Positions 10,918 to 23,005 are shown, counted from the first letter of the stretch. The stretch: 64,000 nucleotides of DNA from Aedes albopictus (GCF_035046485.1 NC_085137.1:382912706-382976705); one strand, 5' to 3'. Translations and numbers: made by a program. Notes: generated by a model from the sequence alone, not told the origin.

Positions 10918-11842
10918 CAGGGGATGGCCAAAATGTTTGGGATAGGCAACTTTTTTTCTCTCACAAAAAAATTCAACATGCTATAACTTTTCGTAGAAGG
11001 CATCAAAAAATCTCAAATTTTGACTGTTTATCAAACTGTTATATGTGCATCACTGGTACACATTTGTGCTCGATTGATTAAACTTTCTCAAAGTTATAAC
11101 CGTTCGGGTGAAACACTATTTTTTAGACAACTCATTTTTGAGCTGTCATATCTCGGAAACTAGTGAACCGAATTGAATGAAATTTTGAACGTACACTAAC
11201 AATATACAGATGCTTCACAAACTATTAAAACATAGATAGTTTTTGAACGTTGAAAAAAGTTATCATGGATTGACACTTTTTGGATTTTTCTCGAAAAAAG
11301 GTAATTTTTTTACGTCAATGTCAATAAATTTTAGTGTTGATGTCCAAAGATTTTCCACTTCTGTTCTCAAGTTATCTCTAATCAGATATATTAGAGCCTA
11401 TTTAGATTGAAGAAAGAACACATTTAGCAATTTTTGTATGGTATTGTAAATTTGACTTATTTTCCTCTATATGGGTAAAAATTTCAACCCGGTATAACTT
11501 AATTCGTCGTGAGAAAATATTACATTTTATAACGTTGTATTAAGTATCAATATATTGTTCATAAACGTTAAAAAATTCATTCAATTCGGTTCACTGATTT
11601 CCGAGATATGACAGCTCAAAAATGAGTTGTCTAAAAATCAGTGTTTTACCCGAACGGTTCTAACTTCGCGAAAAATTATTCAATCGAGCCCAATTTTGTA
11701 CCAATCATGCGCATATAACAGGTTGATAAACAGTCAAAATTTGAGATTTTTTGATGCACTCTATGAAAAGTTACAGCATGTTGAATTTTTTTTTGTGGGG
11801 GAAAAAAAAGTTGCCTATCCCAAACATTTTGGCCACCCCCTG
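10918..11842. mobile_element. CAGGGG-family palindromic MITE, copy 1 (925 bp)
   Basis: It starts CAGGGGATGGCCAAAATGTT and ends in its inverse (AACATTTTGGCCACCCCCTG), flanked by TA on both sides (10916-10917, 11843-11844), the TSD of Tc1/mariner-type elements. Long inverted arms of about 300 bp (e.g. GAGCTGTCATATCTCGGAAA against CCGAGATATGACAGCTC) surround a less symmetrical centre. No transposase. It is inserted in the simple-sequence tail of the LINE at 9228-10915, so it is younger than that LINE. Confidence 0.85.
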
Positions 11843-12026
11843 TATATATACAACTCATGTATATTCATGTGTTCACAGCAAGGTTCATAGCCATCGCTAG
11901 AACCAGAAACGGTTGAAAAGCCGTTACCCATTGTGTTTCCCTTACTTCCACCTTTCACAGCACAGTGTCAATTTATGAGATAACACCTACAAGTTATGCA
12001 ACCAAAGCGACTACCGCACTAATCTA

Positions 12027-12149
12027 GGGGAATCAACGTATTTTGAACACAACGTTACGCCAATATATTTTGGACACTTCCATTTGTTTTTGCTGTAAGT
12101 GTCCAAAAAATATTGGCTCGTTTCTATGTCCAAAATATGTTGGTTCCCC
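12027..12149. mobile_element. 123-bp MITE, TA TSD
   Basis: TIRs GGGGAATCAACGTATTTTG and CAAAATATGTTGGTTCCCC with flanking TA (12025-12026, 12150-12151). A second inner pair, TATATTTTGGACAC and GTGTCCAAAAAATATTGG, makes nearly the whole element self-complementary. Confidence 0.75.
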
Positions 12150-12402
12150 TATCACCTTACGTCGGGCATCCACACAGCAATGTGTGAACCCTCTGCCAAC
12201 CATATCCCACCAACACTCCGACATCCACATGAGTTTGTGCAGACGTAGAGGTATACTCGATCTGATGTGGATACAAACGATTGCAATCATCACTTCCTTC
12301 CCCTTTCCCATATTGACCTGCAACCTGACGTGGCAGGCGCCATTGTCGCTTAAAAATAGAAGATCACCAACGCTCACACACTGAAGATGCCTGCTAGTCC
12401 CC
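12150..12402. other. unassigned, moderately GC-rich
   Basis: Open frames on both strands (12033-12377 minus, 12043-12384 plus) overlap the MITE and are probably spurious. I suspect a dispersed-repeat fragment but cannot name it. Confidence 0.35.
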
Positions 12403-12412
12403 GGCAGATAAT

Positions 12413-12593
12413 TTTTTTTTATCTGTATTAACGAGATTTTTAGCCCTAGGCTAGTTCATCTCGGGACCCACGTTTAACTTCCCTTCCGAAGGAAGAACTC
12501 ACTATTTTGAGAGTTTGTCGGGAGTGGGATTCGATCCCAGGTCCTCGGCGTGATAGTCAAGTGTTCTAACCATCACACCAGATCCGCTCCACA
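12413..12593 (-). mobile_element. tRNA-derived SINE, family 2 (minus)
   Basis: On the minus strand it opens GGAGCGGATCTGGTGTGATG (box A-like TGGTGTGATGG) followed by box B in GGATCGAATCC context, then the conserved body GTGAGTTCTTCCTTCGGAAGG-like, CGGGACC and a T/A-rich tail. The TSD GGCAGATAAT is exact at 12403-12412 and 12594-12603. Other copies: 15817-15981 and 31300-31482. It may be the family called Gecko in Aedes, but I am not certain of the name. Confidence 0.85.
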
Positions 12594-12752
12594 GGCAGAT
12601 AATCTCATTGGTTCCTTGTGTGAGTGTGGCTGGTCTGGCAATACTGGAGTAGCATCTACGGGCGGTCAATCAAGTTTAAGCTCAAGCTCAAATCCCTTGA
12701 GTAATCTCTGAAACAATCCCTTTTGAAATCTCCGACGAAATCCTTAGAGGTA

Positions 12753-13158
12753 CAGGGGATAGACAAAATGATCGGGACAGGCAAAATTTTCACTTTTCAA
12801 AAAATGTTCAACTAGCTGTAACTTTTCGAAAAGTGCATCAAATATTCTCAAATTTTTACTGTAAGTTCATCAACTAGTTGTGTATCAGTGGTCCAAATTT
12901 GGAAAAGATTGGACCATTATTTACAAAGTTATAAAGATTCTTGAAAAGGGTGAAATTATCCGATAGCCATGATGAGCTGTTATATCTCCGGATTCAATGA
13001 ACCGAATGCAATGAAATGTACAAAAATGCACAACTAGTTGATGAACTTGCAGTAAAAATTTGAGAATATTTGAAGCACTTTTCGAAAAGTTACAGCTAGT
13101 TGAACATTTTTTTAAAAGTGAAAATTTTGCCTGTCCCGATCATTTTGTCTATCCCCTG
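12753..13158. mobile_element. CAGGGG-family MITE, short copy 2 (406 bp)
   Basis: TIRs CAGGGGATAGACAAAATGAT / ATCATTTTGTCTATCCCCTG with TA TSD (12751-12752, 13159-13160). Same sequence as the ends of the 921-bp copy at 30253-31173 but less than half its length: the centre is missing. Both arms carry AACTAGTTG and ATTTGAGAATATTTGA-type words inverted. Confidence 0.85.
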
Positions 13159-13159
13159 T

Positions 13160-15010
13160 ATCTCTAGAGGAATTTCCCGATAAAACCTCGGAGTAATTCC
13201 TAGAAGATCCATTGGAAGAATTATTGAAATCTCCGAAGAAATCCTGGTTAGGATATCAGATGAAATTCCTGGACAAATTCCCGGCGGAATTCCTGAAAAA
13301 AAATTCGGTGGGAATATTTGGAACTATTTCTGCAGCAATGGGTTGACAAATTCTAACATGAATTCTAGGTGAATTCTCTGCTGGATTTACTACAAGAATC
13401 TCTGCAAGAAAATAAGAAGAAATCACGAGAGAAATTTCCGAAGCAATACTGAGAGATATTCCTGTAGGAATATCAAGAGGAAATCCTACAGTTATCCCAA
13501 GAGGATCCCCGAGGAAGTCAATAGAGAAAACCCTACAATGAATTCTACAGAGGAATCTTGGAGCAATCTTCAGAACAATTCCGGGATAAATAACTGGAGG
13601 CATCCATAGTATTGTTTTTTTTTCAAGAAATCCCTAGGGATCCCCGGAGAAACCCTTGGATAAACCCCCGATAGAATTTCTGGCGGAAACCCAGAAGGAA
13701 ATCGTGAAGGAATCCCAAGAGAAAATCGCAAGTCAATTCAGAAAGGAAGGTATTGAAGAAAACCCTACATAAATCTTAAGATACATCCCAAAAGAAGTAC
13801 CTTTGGAAATTTCTTGAACAAGCCCTACATGAATACCAGCAAGAATTTCTGGAGAAATCACAGCACGAGGTCCAATAGGAATGTCTGAAAAAGTTTTTAG
13901 GAAACTATCTGAAGGAATTCGTATAGAAATCCTCGGAAGAAGCCCTGAAGGAAGTCTCTAAGAAATTCCTGGAGCACCAGCAGAAATTCTTGGAAAATTT
14001 CAAGTAGAAATCGACACCAACATTTTAAAAGGGCATAACTGCATTTTGAAACAAAGCCCTCTTTCACATCTGTTGGTCGAATTTCATTGCTCCCAGGAAA
14101 GAGAAGCAATTTCTCTGTCTAGTAATGTTTGTGAATTACGTGGGAAATACAGATCCTTCCATAGTTTATGTTTAATACCTTCAAGAATTTGTAATATTGG
14201 TTTCCCAGGGTAGCATTCCATCATGTTTTTTTTTTAATTTTCGCGAGATTTCTGAAAAAGATTTTGTCTCAGTTTTCATGTTTTTTTTTTCAAAGATTCT
14301 CTTGAGATTTCTCCTATAGGTCTTTACAAAGTTTTTCACAAAATTTCACCTGAATTCCGGGAAATTGCACACAATGCATTTTTTAGGCAGTAGGTATTCA
14401 GCGAAAAACTCCTGGAAAATGCGTGCAAGAACTCTGGGATCAATCCAGAAAAAATCAGAGAGACTCAGAGAGACAAGGAGCAACACCGGAAGAATTGCTC
14501 CTGGAATGTGTAGTCATCCGAGAGAAATCTCAGATGAAACTTCAAGACAACTTCAGCGAAAACTTTTAAGAACTATCTCTGGAAAAACTCCTTGGAAATC
14601 CCGGGAGAAACTCTAAGCGTATACTCACAAAAAACTCTCGAATTAATTACGAGAGATACTTTGGAAGAAATCCTGGGATGAACTTCTGCAAAAATTAAAA
14701 AAAAACTCATGAAGAAATTCTTCGAGCAGCTCTAATGAAAAAAATCAGAAATAAATTCAAATCGCGTTCGTTAAACCATTTAAGAAGAATCACGAGATAA
14801 ACTCTAGGAAAACTCTGACAATATATGAGAAATATGCCAAAAGAAAATCCCCGAGTAAATCCTGGGAGAAATTCCATTTTTTGTTTATTTTTTTTTATGG
14901 AAACCAAGAGTAACCCTTGAGAAAATACCAGGATTCCAGCAATACCTGGAAGAATTTCTGGTAAAAAAATCTGCAGGATGTCCACATAAAACTCTAGGAA
15001 AAATCGGCCG
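13160..15010. repeat. degenerate GAAATCC/GGAATTCC minisatellite region
   Basis: Long run of imperfect 10-20 bp units (GAAATCCTGG, AGAAATTCC, GGAATTTC and variants) broken by A/T-rich spacers at about 14040-14360. The frames 13256-13603, 13897-14109, 14365-14616 and 14707-15048 are translations of this repeat with the typical I/F/L/E-rich pattern and no domain. Not genes. Confidence 0.6.
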
Positions 15011-15802
15011 GAATTCTGGAAATTTTTTAAGTAGAAGGTTATGAACAACTTCTACACGAATTTTTATAGTTGAAATAAATTATTGAGAAATAAAATCACC
15101 TACATCGAAGGCGAACTTAATAGAAGAATAACTCAAATAAGTTCTTTATCCTAATTTACATTTTTTTTAAATTTAACCGTCGGTTGAAACTTTGTTCTTA
15201 CTTAATTTTTTAATAAACTCGCTTTATAACAAAATTATTCAATATGGGTAGGGTATGGATTCACTCTAACGAAGCTTTCGCACTTGAATACAACGCACTC
15301 ACATCAATGCTCAGCAGTAGCCTTATCTCGCACTTGAAATCGAAGTCTTCGAACCTGCTATGGGCTCCAGCAATATTTGCGCTAATTACATATACAAATG
15401 CACCTGACGACGGTACAAGACGTGTATGAGTCCGAAAGCAACAAAATAACCCTGAAATAGGTGTTTTGTGCTGCCGTCGACATGAATAAATATTGCAAGC
15501 ATAGTGGAGTAGAACACAGTGTGAAATGCACACTCCGATAAACCCGGATGTAGCAGGAAACGCAACAAATGAAACAAGTACATCTGCACCGTCGTCGATC
15601 GGTATATGCAAAACCGTCCCATACGACAAAAGGCAGTCGAGATAATTTCACTTAAAGTTCAGGGCAGCGATTTGCTTTTATCGTTTAGGTGAAACATCGA
15701 GAAATTCAATTTAAATTTTCGTAGAAATTTTAAAAGCCTAAATCTGATGAACGAAGCAACGAGTCAAGTTGCATTAGTTGTACATATATCCTTGCTCTGC
15801 TC
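15011..15802. other. unassigned; possible single-copy DNA
   Basis: From 15240 to 15660 the sequence is less AT-rich and not obviously repetitive, with open frames on both strands (15244-15429 plus, 15261-15629 minus) but no domain, start context or splice pattern that I can defend. Confidence 0.3.
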
Positions 15803-15816
15803 ACCTGCAAAAAGGG

Positions 15817-15981
15817 TGAAGCGGACCTGGTGTGATGGTTAGAACCCTTGACTATCACGCCGAGGGCCTGGGATCAAATTCCACTCCCGACAAACTCACA
15901 AAATGTGAGTTCTTCCTTCGGAAGGGAAGTAGAGAGTGGATCCCGAGATGAGCTAAAAATCTCTTTAATACAAAAAAAAAA
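15817..15981 (+). mobile_element. tRNA-derived SINE, family 2 (plus)
   Basis: GAAGCGGACCTGGTGTGATG head with box A-like TGGTGTGATGG, a diverged box B (GGATCAAATTCC), the TTCTTCCTTCGGAAGGGAAG hairpin and an A-rich 3' end. The near-exact TSD ACCTGCAAAA(A)GGG is at about 15803-15816 and 15982-15995. Homologous to 12413-12593 and 31300-31482. Confidence 0.85.
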
Positions 15982-15995
15982 ACCTGCAAAAGGGG

Positions 15996-16600
15996 CAGAT
16001 AATCTAAACCAACTGCATATGTTTACGAATTTTTACGCTTAGTTACGTTTTGAAGTCGGCCATTTTGGTAGTCATAATTATATTTTTTATGTTTAACCTA
16101 TACTTCCATTTGTGAGCGATTTCGAATTCCCATTGATTTATTATTATTGTAGTGTAATTCTTTTGCATTCATTTAAGAGAAATCAGTGTTTTGATCAAAT
16201 AAGCTCCATGCACATTAGCTACAACATTTCAAAATATTGCCAAAATGCCACATAGGACAATTATGCATCCATTACCAGTACAGGTACGGGCGGCAAAATA
16301 CATTTAATTTTTATGGTTATTATTGACGAACGAACGAACGGTGCCACAAACAAACGTTCATTGGATTGTATTGTTGTTGTTATTATCTATACCGCAACGC
16401 ACAAGGTACCTATCCGAAGCTACTACGTACATATATGAACGGAACGGTTTCATTTTTCGGGGGTTTACCACTCCGGCAGCTACTTACTAGCTAGCAACAA
16501 CATCGTAAGTTGTTGGGACCTTTAGCTGCTGGTTTGGTAAACAGCAGTGGTAATAATAATCTATAAATTATAAATTATTTATGGCCTTTTTTGCTTAAAG
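15996..16600. other. unassigned, probably unique sequence
   Basis: Includes a moderately GC-rich part (16270-16540) with no ORF of note. Sequence on the other side of the 16601-17510 element appears to continue it. Confidence 0.35.
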
Positions 16601-17510
16601 CCTGTATCCGCAATAATCGGGACACAGAAGTACGGCTGTAGCTCTGTAATGAATCGGTAAAATTGGCCAAATAATTGACTGAGAACTCTTTGGTGTATGT
16701 TTATTATTTGTGCCAAATTTCATAAAAATCGATGCATTACTTTTAACTGTGGATGAAAATCAAATAGACGTGGTTTTAAGCATTTTGTACAATCTTGACC
16801 AATTTTCATTCGCATAATAGATGGTTCTTTTGTGCTACAGTTGAAAGTGATGTGAAGATAATTATTTAATTTCGTTAGCAAAATTTCATCAACTTTGATC
16901 AATTTGTTTGAAAGTTACAGGTGTTGATAGGGGTGAGTGTTAGTGAAAATTTTTCGTATTTTTCATGTGCGATGTTTGTCTATTCAAAACTTTTGAATTT
17001 CTCTGCCAATTTTCATGAAATTTTCACAGAAGGTAGTTGATTTTGTGTATATTATGCCTGCAAAATTTGATGATTATTGGTATAGTACATTCAATAGTAC
17101 AATCGAAACAATAAAGGGTGCTGAGCAATTGCTGTCTGAGGGGTCAAAATCACGATCAGTCCCAATACATGTTTCGACTATAAAATTGTTGATAATGCAT
17201 CGATTTTTTTGAAATTTCGCACATGCAACAAATGTAGTTTGAGAGGTTTGTGCTCAAAATTTTAGCCATTTCCTTTTCTAAATTCAAAAGTTACAGCGCT
17301 GATAAGCAAAACTAGGGGCTGTACAAAATTCAATGGCGCACATTCTACTATTTCATTGCTACAAAAAAAAGTACTGCATCAATTCACATGAAATTTTGTA
17401 GGTGAAATGAACACATCTTAAGATGTTATTAAGCCAAATTTGAAAAATTTTCATGCGTCTATTGCAGAATAATGGCTGTATTTCTGTGTCCCGATTATTG
17501 CGGATACAGG
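16601..17510. mobile_element. TIR element (910 bp)
   Basis: Left end CCTGTATCCGCAATAATCGG; right end is its exact inverse CCGATTATTGCGGATACAGG, the match extending through GGACACAGAA / TTCTGTGTCC. Internal DNA is AT-rich with short frames (16720-16902 minus, 17015-17212 plus) that share ATHRFL-like ends (GATGCATTA / TAATGCATCG), i.e. partly inverted halves. No clean TSD found; a TA inside the TIR could instead be the true boundary. No transposase. Confidence 0.75.
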
Positions 17511-18030
17511 CCTTATTGCGGCGATGCGAAACTGGAAGTCCAATATCCGCGCAGTATCAGTTTTACCACGAAAGGTGTTCGACAAGAATGAATGATAAGG
17601 GGTATAAGTATATATAAGTCATAGTAATGAAGAGTACAATTAAATGCCACGATGTGTATTAACTAACGCTATATGTATTAGCAAACATTAGATTTAAATA
17701 ATAGAAAAAATAGCTTAGTGGATGGATAAGTACGCTGAAAATTATTGATTAGATTAAAAATGACCAATTGACACTATTCCTAATCAAAAATGATATGAAT
17801 AAAAATGTTGACATTTTAATGAATGAATGTACACGTACAGTTCACGTAATGCACCTATTTTCCGCTCATCGTAATTTCTTAGTTGTCTTCCAACCGATCT
17901 TTCTAATTTTTGGAGTATATAATAACCATACTTAAGGCTTCAGCTACGTTCAAACAATAACTCCATTGGAGGGCGTAAAGTGGGCGGTACCATGTTACCG
18001 GTGTTCTGAATGTATCTCATTCATACACAC
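17511..18030. other. unassigned AT-rich stretch
   Basis: No gene or repeat signal that I can support. Confidence 0.4.
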
Positions 18031-19430
18031 TTAACTTTTATTACCGGGCTCAGTTATCGAATTACCGAATTCTCAACAGCTGAGCTCTCGGTGATCACCT
18101 CGGTAATCAAGTTCAACTACCGATTACTCGGTATTACGTTATATCTGGTAAAATGTCAAAAATTACTGAGCTGCTCGACAAATTATTACTGAATACTTTG
18201 TAGAAAAAGTACCGAGTAGCCAGTAATTTTTAATTTCAACGATTTTACCATTTACCGAGCATCTCAGTATTTATTCTACGGATTTCCGTAAATTTTTAAC
18301 CGTAATATCGGCAAATGATGCAAAAGCAAGGAAAATTTGAGAAAAATGAAACAAAAAAATAAATATTCGAAGTGTTTTTTTTTTTTTAATTTATACAAAG
18401 CGATCAATACGTGTAATGCCTCGTGTAATGCTTAGTTAAATTGATGCCAGGAAACGAAACCAACCGCACGATTCCTTATTAAAATTTGTATTCTGTGCAG
18501 CATACCAGAAATCCCTGGTTCCGGCGGAGGATTCAGTCTAGGGAAGTTTTGAATTCCTCCTCCCCCCCCTCCGCAGAACGTCGGATCGTCGGCCGGGTGA
18601 ACAGATATACGTGGTATTTTACGTGGAATTCCAGTCTTTACAGATGTCTCGGATGTATAGCGCTTTCCTGTTAATTTTTTAACAGCAACATCTAATTCAA
18701 CCAGCAACCCTGAAACTGAACGAAGATGGTTTGCTGTAAATATTTTAACATATTCTCCGTGCGGTTGAAACCCGGAATTTTCGACTAGGGAAGTTGGTTT
18801 TTTCTCCAAATCCGTGCGTCTGACCGAACTTCGGAAGTGGTGCGCTGTATAGCGGACCAGGTTTACTATATAGCGCACCACTTCCGAAGTTAGATCCGAC
18901 GCACGGATTTGGAGAAAAATCCAACTTCGCTAGTCGAAAACTCCGATTTTCAACTAAATTGAGAATACATTGATGATTATGTAAGTTTACCAAATGATTA
19001 TTTATTACTTTGTAAAACTTTCTGAACCAAAACCACAGCTAAAAGCAGGGCTAAAAGCCAACAACTCTGATAAAAAAATGGCATTCAAGCGCACCATGCC
19101 GGGACAAACTCTGACTATTATTTATTAATACAAATGGCGTCACATAAAAATTCCAGGAACTGAGGCGTCGGTTATGGTTTTGAAGAGTATTCAGCACTTT
19201 TTTACTGATTGTACGGTACTCTTATTTACGGAGCTCACTAGAAGTACCGAGGAACGCAATATACAATGTTAATCGGTACTTGTTATTACTGATATTTGTA
19301 AAAATAATTTGTTTTGCAGGGTGATCAGTAAAATTACTTACTGAAATCGGATAATTGTTCAAAAGTTTACTGATTCCTCAGCATAAATTAACTTTTACAG
19401 TTTGAACTCAGCAAAAAATATTACCGGGGT
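18031..19430. repeat. region rich in ATTACCGA / CAGTAA motifs
   Basis: Many short words such as ATTACCGA, CGGTAAT, TACCGAG, TTACTGA and CAGTAAT crowd at 18040-18320 and again at 19190-19420, flanking a middle part that lacks them. This is the pattern of subterminal repeats of a large non-autonomous DNA element, but I cannot define its termini. Confidence 0.35.
18770..18957. mobile_element. foldback hairpin, arms about 85 bp
   Basis: TTTTCTCCAAATCCGTGCGT and CTTCGGAAGTGGTGCGCT (about 18800-18848) are repeated inversely at 18870-18920 (AGCGCACCACTTCCGAAG, ACGCACGGATTTGGAGAAAA). The outer GACTAGGGAAGTTGG / CCAACTTCGCTAGTC pair extends it. The loop is only about 20 bp, so it is essentially one continuous hairpin. 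Confidence 0.75.
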
Positions 19431-19455
19431 GGAATTCGATGTTTTAGTGTGTATA

Positions 19456-20678
19456 CAGTCGAGTCTCTTATTAAACGAATTCCTATTAAACGGACTCCTA
19501 TTAAACGAACTCCTACTAGACAGGGGTGAGCGTTATAGGAGACTAAGAGCTTATGGGATTTCGGCATTTTGGGGGTGTGGCCTATTATCTCGGGTGTGTT
19601 AAGAGTTAACACAATACTTTCTTCGGCAAAGTTTTAGGGCTTGATAAGATCTACCATTTAGAACTTTGGTTCATATGATTAGTTGGCAATTTGGCCGCTA
19701 GAGGGACCATCAACAATTTGATGCTAAATTGCACTACAGGAACCATATCAGGTTGTCAAGCAAACGTTACGATATGCGACAGCCCTGACCCTGATAATTT
19801 GGAAGGATAGTGTCTTCGGGAAAGTTGTTGGGTACGCCAATAACTTACTGACGATGAGTTGCGAAGTTCGAAATTCCTCCACTGGGCTCCATAGTGAGCA
19901 AGTAAATTTTCAAAACCTCATATCTCAGAATCCCGATAACTTAGGAAGTTGGTGTCTTCGGCAAAGTTATTCAGTATGACATAAACTTACATAAAAATAA
20001 ACACTTGTTTCGCAATTCAGCCACTAGGCGGCGCTAGTGAACATGCAAATTTTAGAAATCTCATAGCTCAGAATCCTGATAACTTAGAAAGTTAGTGTCT
20101 TCGGCAAAGTTGATCAGTATGACATAAACTTACATAAAAATAAACACTTGTTTCAAAATTCTGCCACTAGGCGGCGTTTACCGGGTTTTTTCGTCTTTTT
20201 TCGATTTTTTTGGCGGTTTTTCGGCTTGGCAAAACTAGTGTCGCTCCCCCCGATAACTTAGAAAGTTGATGTCTTCGGAAAAGTTGATCAGAATGACATG
20301 AACTTACATATAAATAAACACTTGTTTCAAAATTCTGCCACTAGGAGGCGCTAGTAAACTTGCAAATTTTCTTGAGCTGTCGCATATCGTAACGTTTGCT
20401 TGACAACCTGATATGGTTCCTGTAGTGCAATTTAGCATCAAATTGTTGATGGTCCCTCTAGCGGCCAAATTGCCAACTAATCATATGAACCAAAGTTCTA
20501 AATGGTAGATCTTATCAAGCCCTAAAACTTTGCCGAAGAAAGTATTGCGTTAACTCTTAACACACCCGAGATAATAGGCCACACCCCCAAAATGCCGAAA
20601 TCCCATAAGCTCTTAGTCTCCTATTAAGCGGATTCCTATTGCGCCCCCCGACCAGTGATCTTATAAGAGTCTCGACTG
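19456..20678. mobile_element. pogo/Tc1-like MITE (1223 bp) with internal repeats
   Basis: Ends CAGTCGAGTCTCTTA and TAAGAGTCTCGACTG with TA on both sides (19454-19455, 20679-20680). Long inner arms at about 19537-19783 and 20376-20622 are nearly identical in inverse orientation (e.g. CTAAGAGCTTATGGGATTTC). Between them lies a tandem array (see 19785-20360). No transposase ORF; mobilisation would need a related Tc1/mariner/pogo enzyme. Confidence 0.85.
19785..20360. repeat. tandem array, about 130-bp unit, 4 copies
   Basis: Each unit carries GATAACTTAGAAAGTT, GTGTCTTCGGCAAAGTT, ATAAATAAACACTTGTTTC-like and GCCACTAGGCGGCGCTAGT. The first copy is most diverged. The array forms the loop of the palindromic MITE at 19456-20678. 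Confidence 0.75.
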
Positions 20679-20790
20679 TATTTGAGGCACGAGTTTCCAA
20701 CAGGATTTTTGGTGGCACTTTCGCGGAATTCCAGGAGGAATTTTCTGAGTGATTTGTGTGGGAATTTGTGGCAACATATCGAAAACAATT

Positions 20791-21998
20791 TGGCATAAAC
20801 AAGCAGCGCTAAATCTATTATCACCAAAATCATCTTCGCGAGTTGTCCAATTTGCCCCATTTTGCCCTATTTTGATAGAAAAATGAGATTTAAAAGTATG
20901 AGTGTAGAATTAGCATTTAAGTTAAAATACACGTTAAAAAAAATAAAAAAAAATAAAGATTTAAAATGTATTTACAGGAAACAGATACTGCTAAGGAACG
21001 TTGAAATTCGTTTTATTTAGGTGCAATTTGAAGCTAACAGTAATCATGCGTGTGTATGAAAGATCTTTTCCCTATTTTACCCTACATGCCCCAAAAACTG
21101 CTGGATGATAACATTTTTGGTATTGTTTTGTAATGTCACTGGTTGTAAAACATGAAGTCATTAATCATTTTTGATATATACAAATTCGGTTTATCGATTA
21201 TCTTTAGAATCATTCATTTGCCCTATTTTTTCATCTCATGAATAAATTGATTTCCCGTATTTGCTTTTATCCGAATTGATCGACTTCTGGTACTGAATCC
21301 AATGTAATCGAAAAGACAGCTTAAATATATGGCTCTTTCTAGTTCTAGCTTTTGGTGGGGAATCAACAGCATAATAAGCATTAACCCTAATTTTAATGTG
21401 TCAAATATGCACAAAACTGATTAAATGAAGCATCTTAAATATATTCATATTGGTGCTTTAAGACGCCCTATTTAACAAGTTTTGTGCACATTTAAAAAAA
21501 TGCTTATTATACCCTTAATTCCCCATCAAAAGCTGAAATTATCGAAATTATAGGAAACGTAATATATGTGACTTGCTTTTCGATTACATTGGTTTCAGTA
21601 CCAATGCATATGAGGGAATTCCTTTTTATTACATGTCAAAATATCAGGGCAAATTGGGGTAAAATGGACAGCTATTTGTACCATTCCGAGAATGATTCTA
21701 GTATAAATCCATAAACCGCATTTGTATATGTATATCAAAAATGATCAATGATAATTTTTTTGCAACCAGTGGCATTACAAAGCCATTCAAAATATGTTAT
21801 TATTCAGCAGTTTTTGGGGCATGTAGGGTAAAATAGAAAAAAAGACGTTCCATCGCAGTATCTGTTTCTTTTAAAAACATTTTAAATCTAATTTTTCTAT
21901 GCAAATAGGGCAAATTGGGGCAAAATGGGGAAAATTGGACAACTCACGAAGATGATTCTGGTGATAATAGATTTAGCGTTTTTTATGCATGCCAGGAT
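20791..21998. mobile_element. 1.2-kb near-complete palindrome
   Basis: Left arm about 20791-21400, right arm about 21465-21998. Matching inverted words run from the outside (GCGCTAAATCTATTATCACC / GGTGATAATAGATTTAGCG) through CCCTACATGCCCCAAAAACT / AGTTTTTGGGGCATGTAGGG to the inside (ATGCACAAAACT / AGTTTTGTGCACAT); the loop is about 60 bp. Arms differ by scattered substitutions and small indels. The 21223-21414 frame is an arm translation. No TSD that I can define, no transposase. Confidence 0.75.
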
Positions 21999-21999
21999 G

Positions 22000-22697
22000 C
22001 GTGCCAAAAAATCAACTTCAAATCAGTAACATTAACAATCCATTCATAATTAGGTAAAAGTATAAATTTCCAGCAGTTGTTGGGGAATATGGGGCAAAAT
22101 AAGCATTTGAAAGAATCTTTCATACATTTTTGTGATTGTTATTGACTTCCAATTACCCATGCAGCTATTTTCAACGATCTACAGTAGTGCTTGTGGTTTA
22201 AAAGTACATTTTGCTTCTCTTTTTGTACGAAAAAAGAGCTAAATTGGCCACTTCCCGTTCCGCGCGGTGAATGAATTTAGCACCAAACGATTTTCGTACT
22301 TTTTTACGTCAGAAATGGTCCACTTCACGTACCGAAACCAGTGGCGTTAAAAGATGCGTTTTTTGGGTCATTTTTTTTCCACTGTGAAACGCATGTAGCT
22401 GCATCCTGCGCGAAATGGCACGGAGAAACAGTTAGATCTATAGAAATACAATTTTACAACTTTGTAAAAATGGCTGAGTATTTTGATGTGTTACGATTCA
22501 TAAACAAACAAGCATTAAATATAGAAATTGTTCAATATCCTCTTTATTTTAAAAGAGAGAAAGCTACAATGTTCAGCAAAATAGATTTTTGTATGCTCAA
22601 CTTTTTTGTAACGGGTGGCAACTAAAAATTTTAATGTTTTTAGCAGTCTCTTAAGAAATTACAAGCGTCCATAGAGAAAAGTTTATTTATGGCAAAC
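22000..22697. other. unassigned stretch
   Basis: Holds an open frame at 22341-22625 (+, 94 aa) that begins MALKDAFFGSFFFH; no domain recognised and base composition does not stand out. I do not call it a gene. Confidence 0.35.
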
Positions 22698-22710
22698 AAT
22701 CATCTATACA

Positions 22711-22992
22711 GAGGGGCCCATATAGCCGAGGCGGTAAACGCACGGGTATTCAGCATGACCATGCTGAGGGTGACGGATTCGATTCCCGGTCGGTCCAGGA
22801 TCTTTTCGTAAAGGAAATTTCCTTGACTTCCTTGGGCATAGAGTATCTTCGTGCCTGCCACACGATATACGCATGCAAAATGGTCATTGGCAGAGGAAGC
22901 TCTCAGTTAATAACTGTGGAAGTGCTCATAGAACACTAAGCTGAGAAGCAGGCTTTGTCCCAATGAGGACGTTACGCCAAGAAGAGAGAGAG
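22711..22992 (+). mobile_element. Feilai-type SINE, copy 1
   Basis: tRNA-like head with box A TAGCCGAGGCGG (22732) and box B in GATTCGATTCC (22777), a unique body ending GACGTTACGCCAAGAAGAGA. The exact 13-bp TSD AATCATCTATACA is at 22698-22710 and 22993-23005. Transcribed by RNA polymerase III and moved by a LINE's RT; here apparently full length. Very close to the copies at 48532-48810 and 51426-51707. Confidence 0.9.
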
Positions 22993-23005
22993 AATCATCT
23001 ATACA

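Noticed and set aside
15261..15651. Cysteine-rich ORFs of 78-122 aa on the minus strand
   Set aside because: Three overlapping frames are open at once with no signal peptide pattern, splice site or domain.
22730..22800. tRNA-like sequence with box A and box B
   Set aside because: It is the Pol III promoter of a Feilai SINE, flanked by a perfect TSD. The same applies to the heads at 15.8, 31.3, 48.5, 51.7, 58.05 and 59.0 kb; none folds as a complete canonical tRNA gene that I can support.
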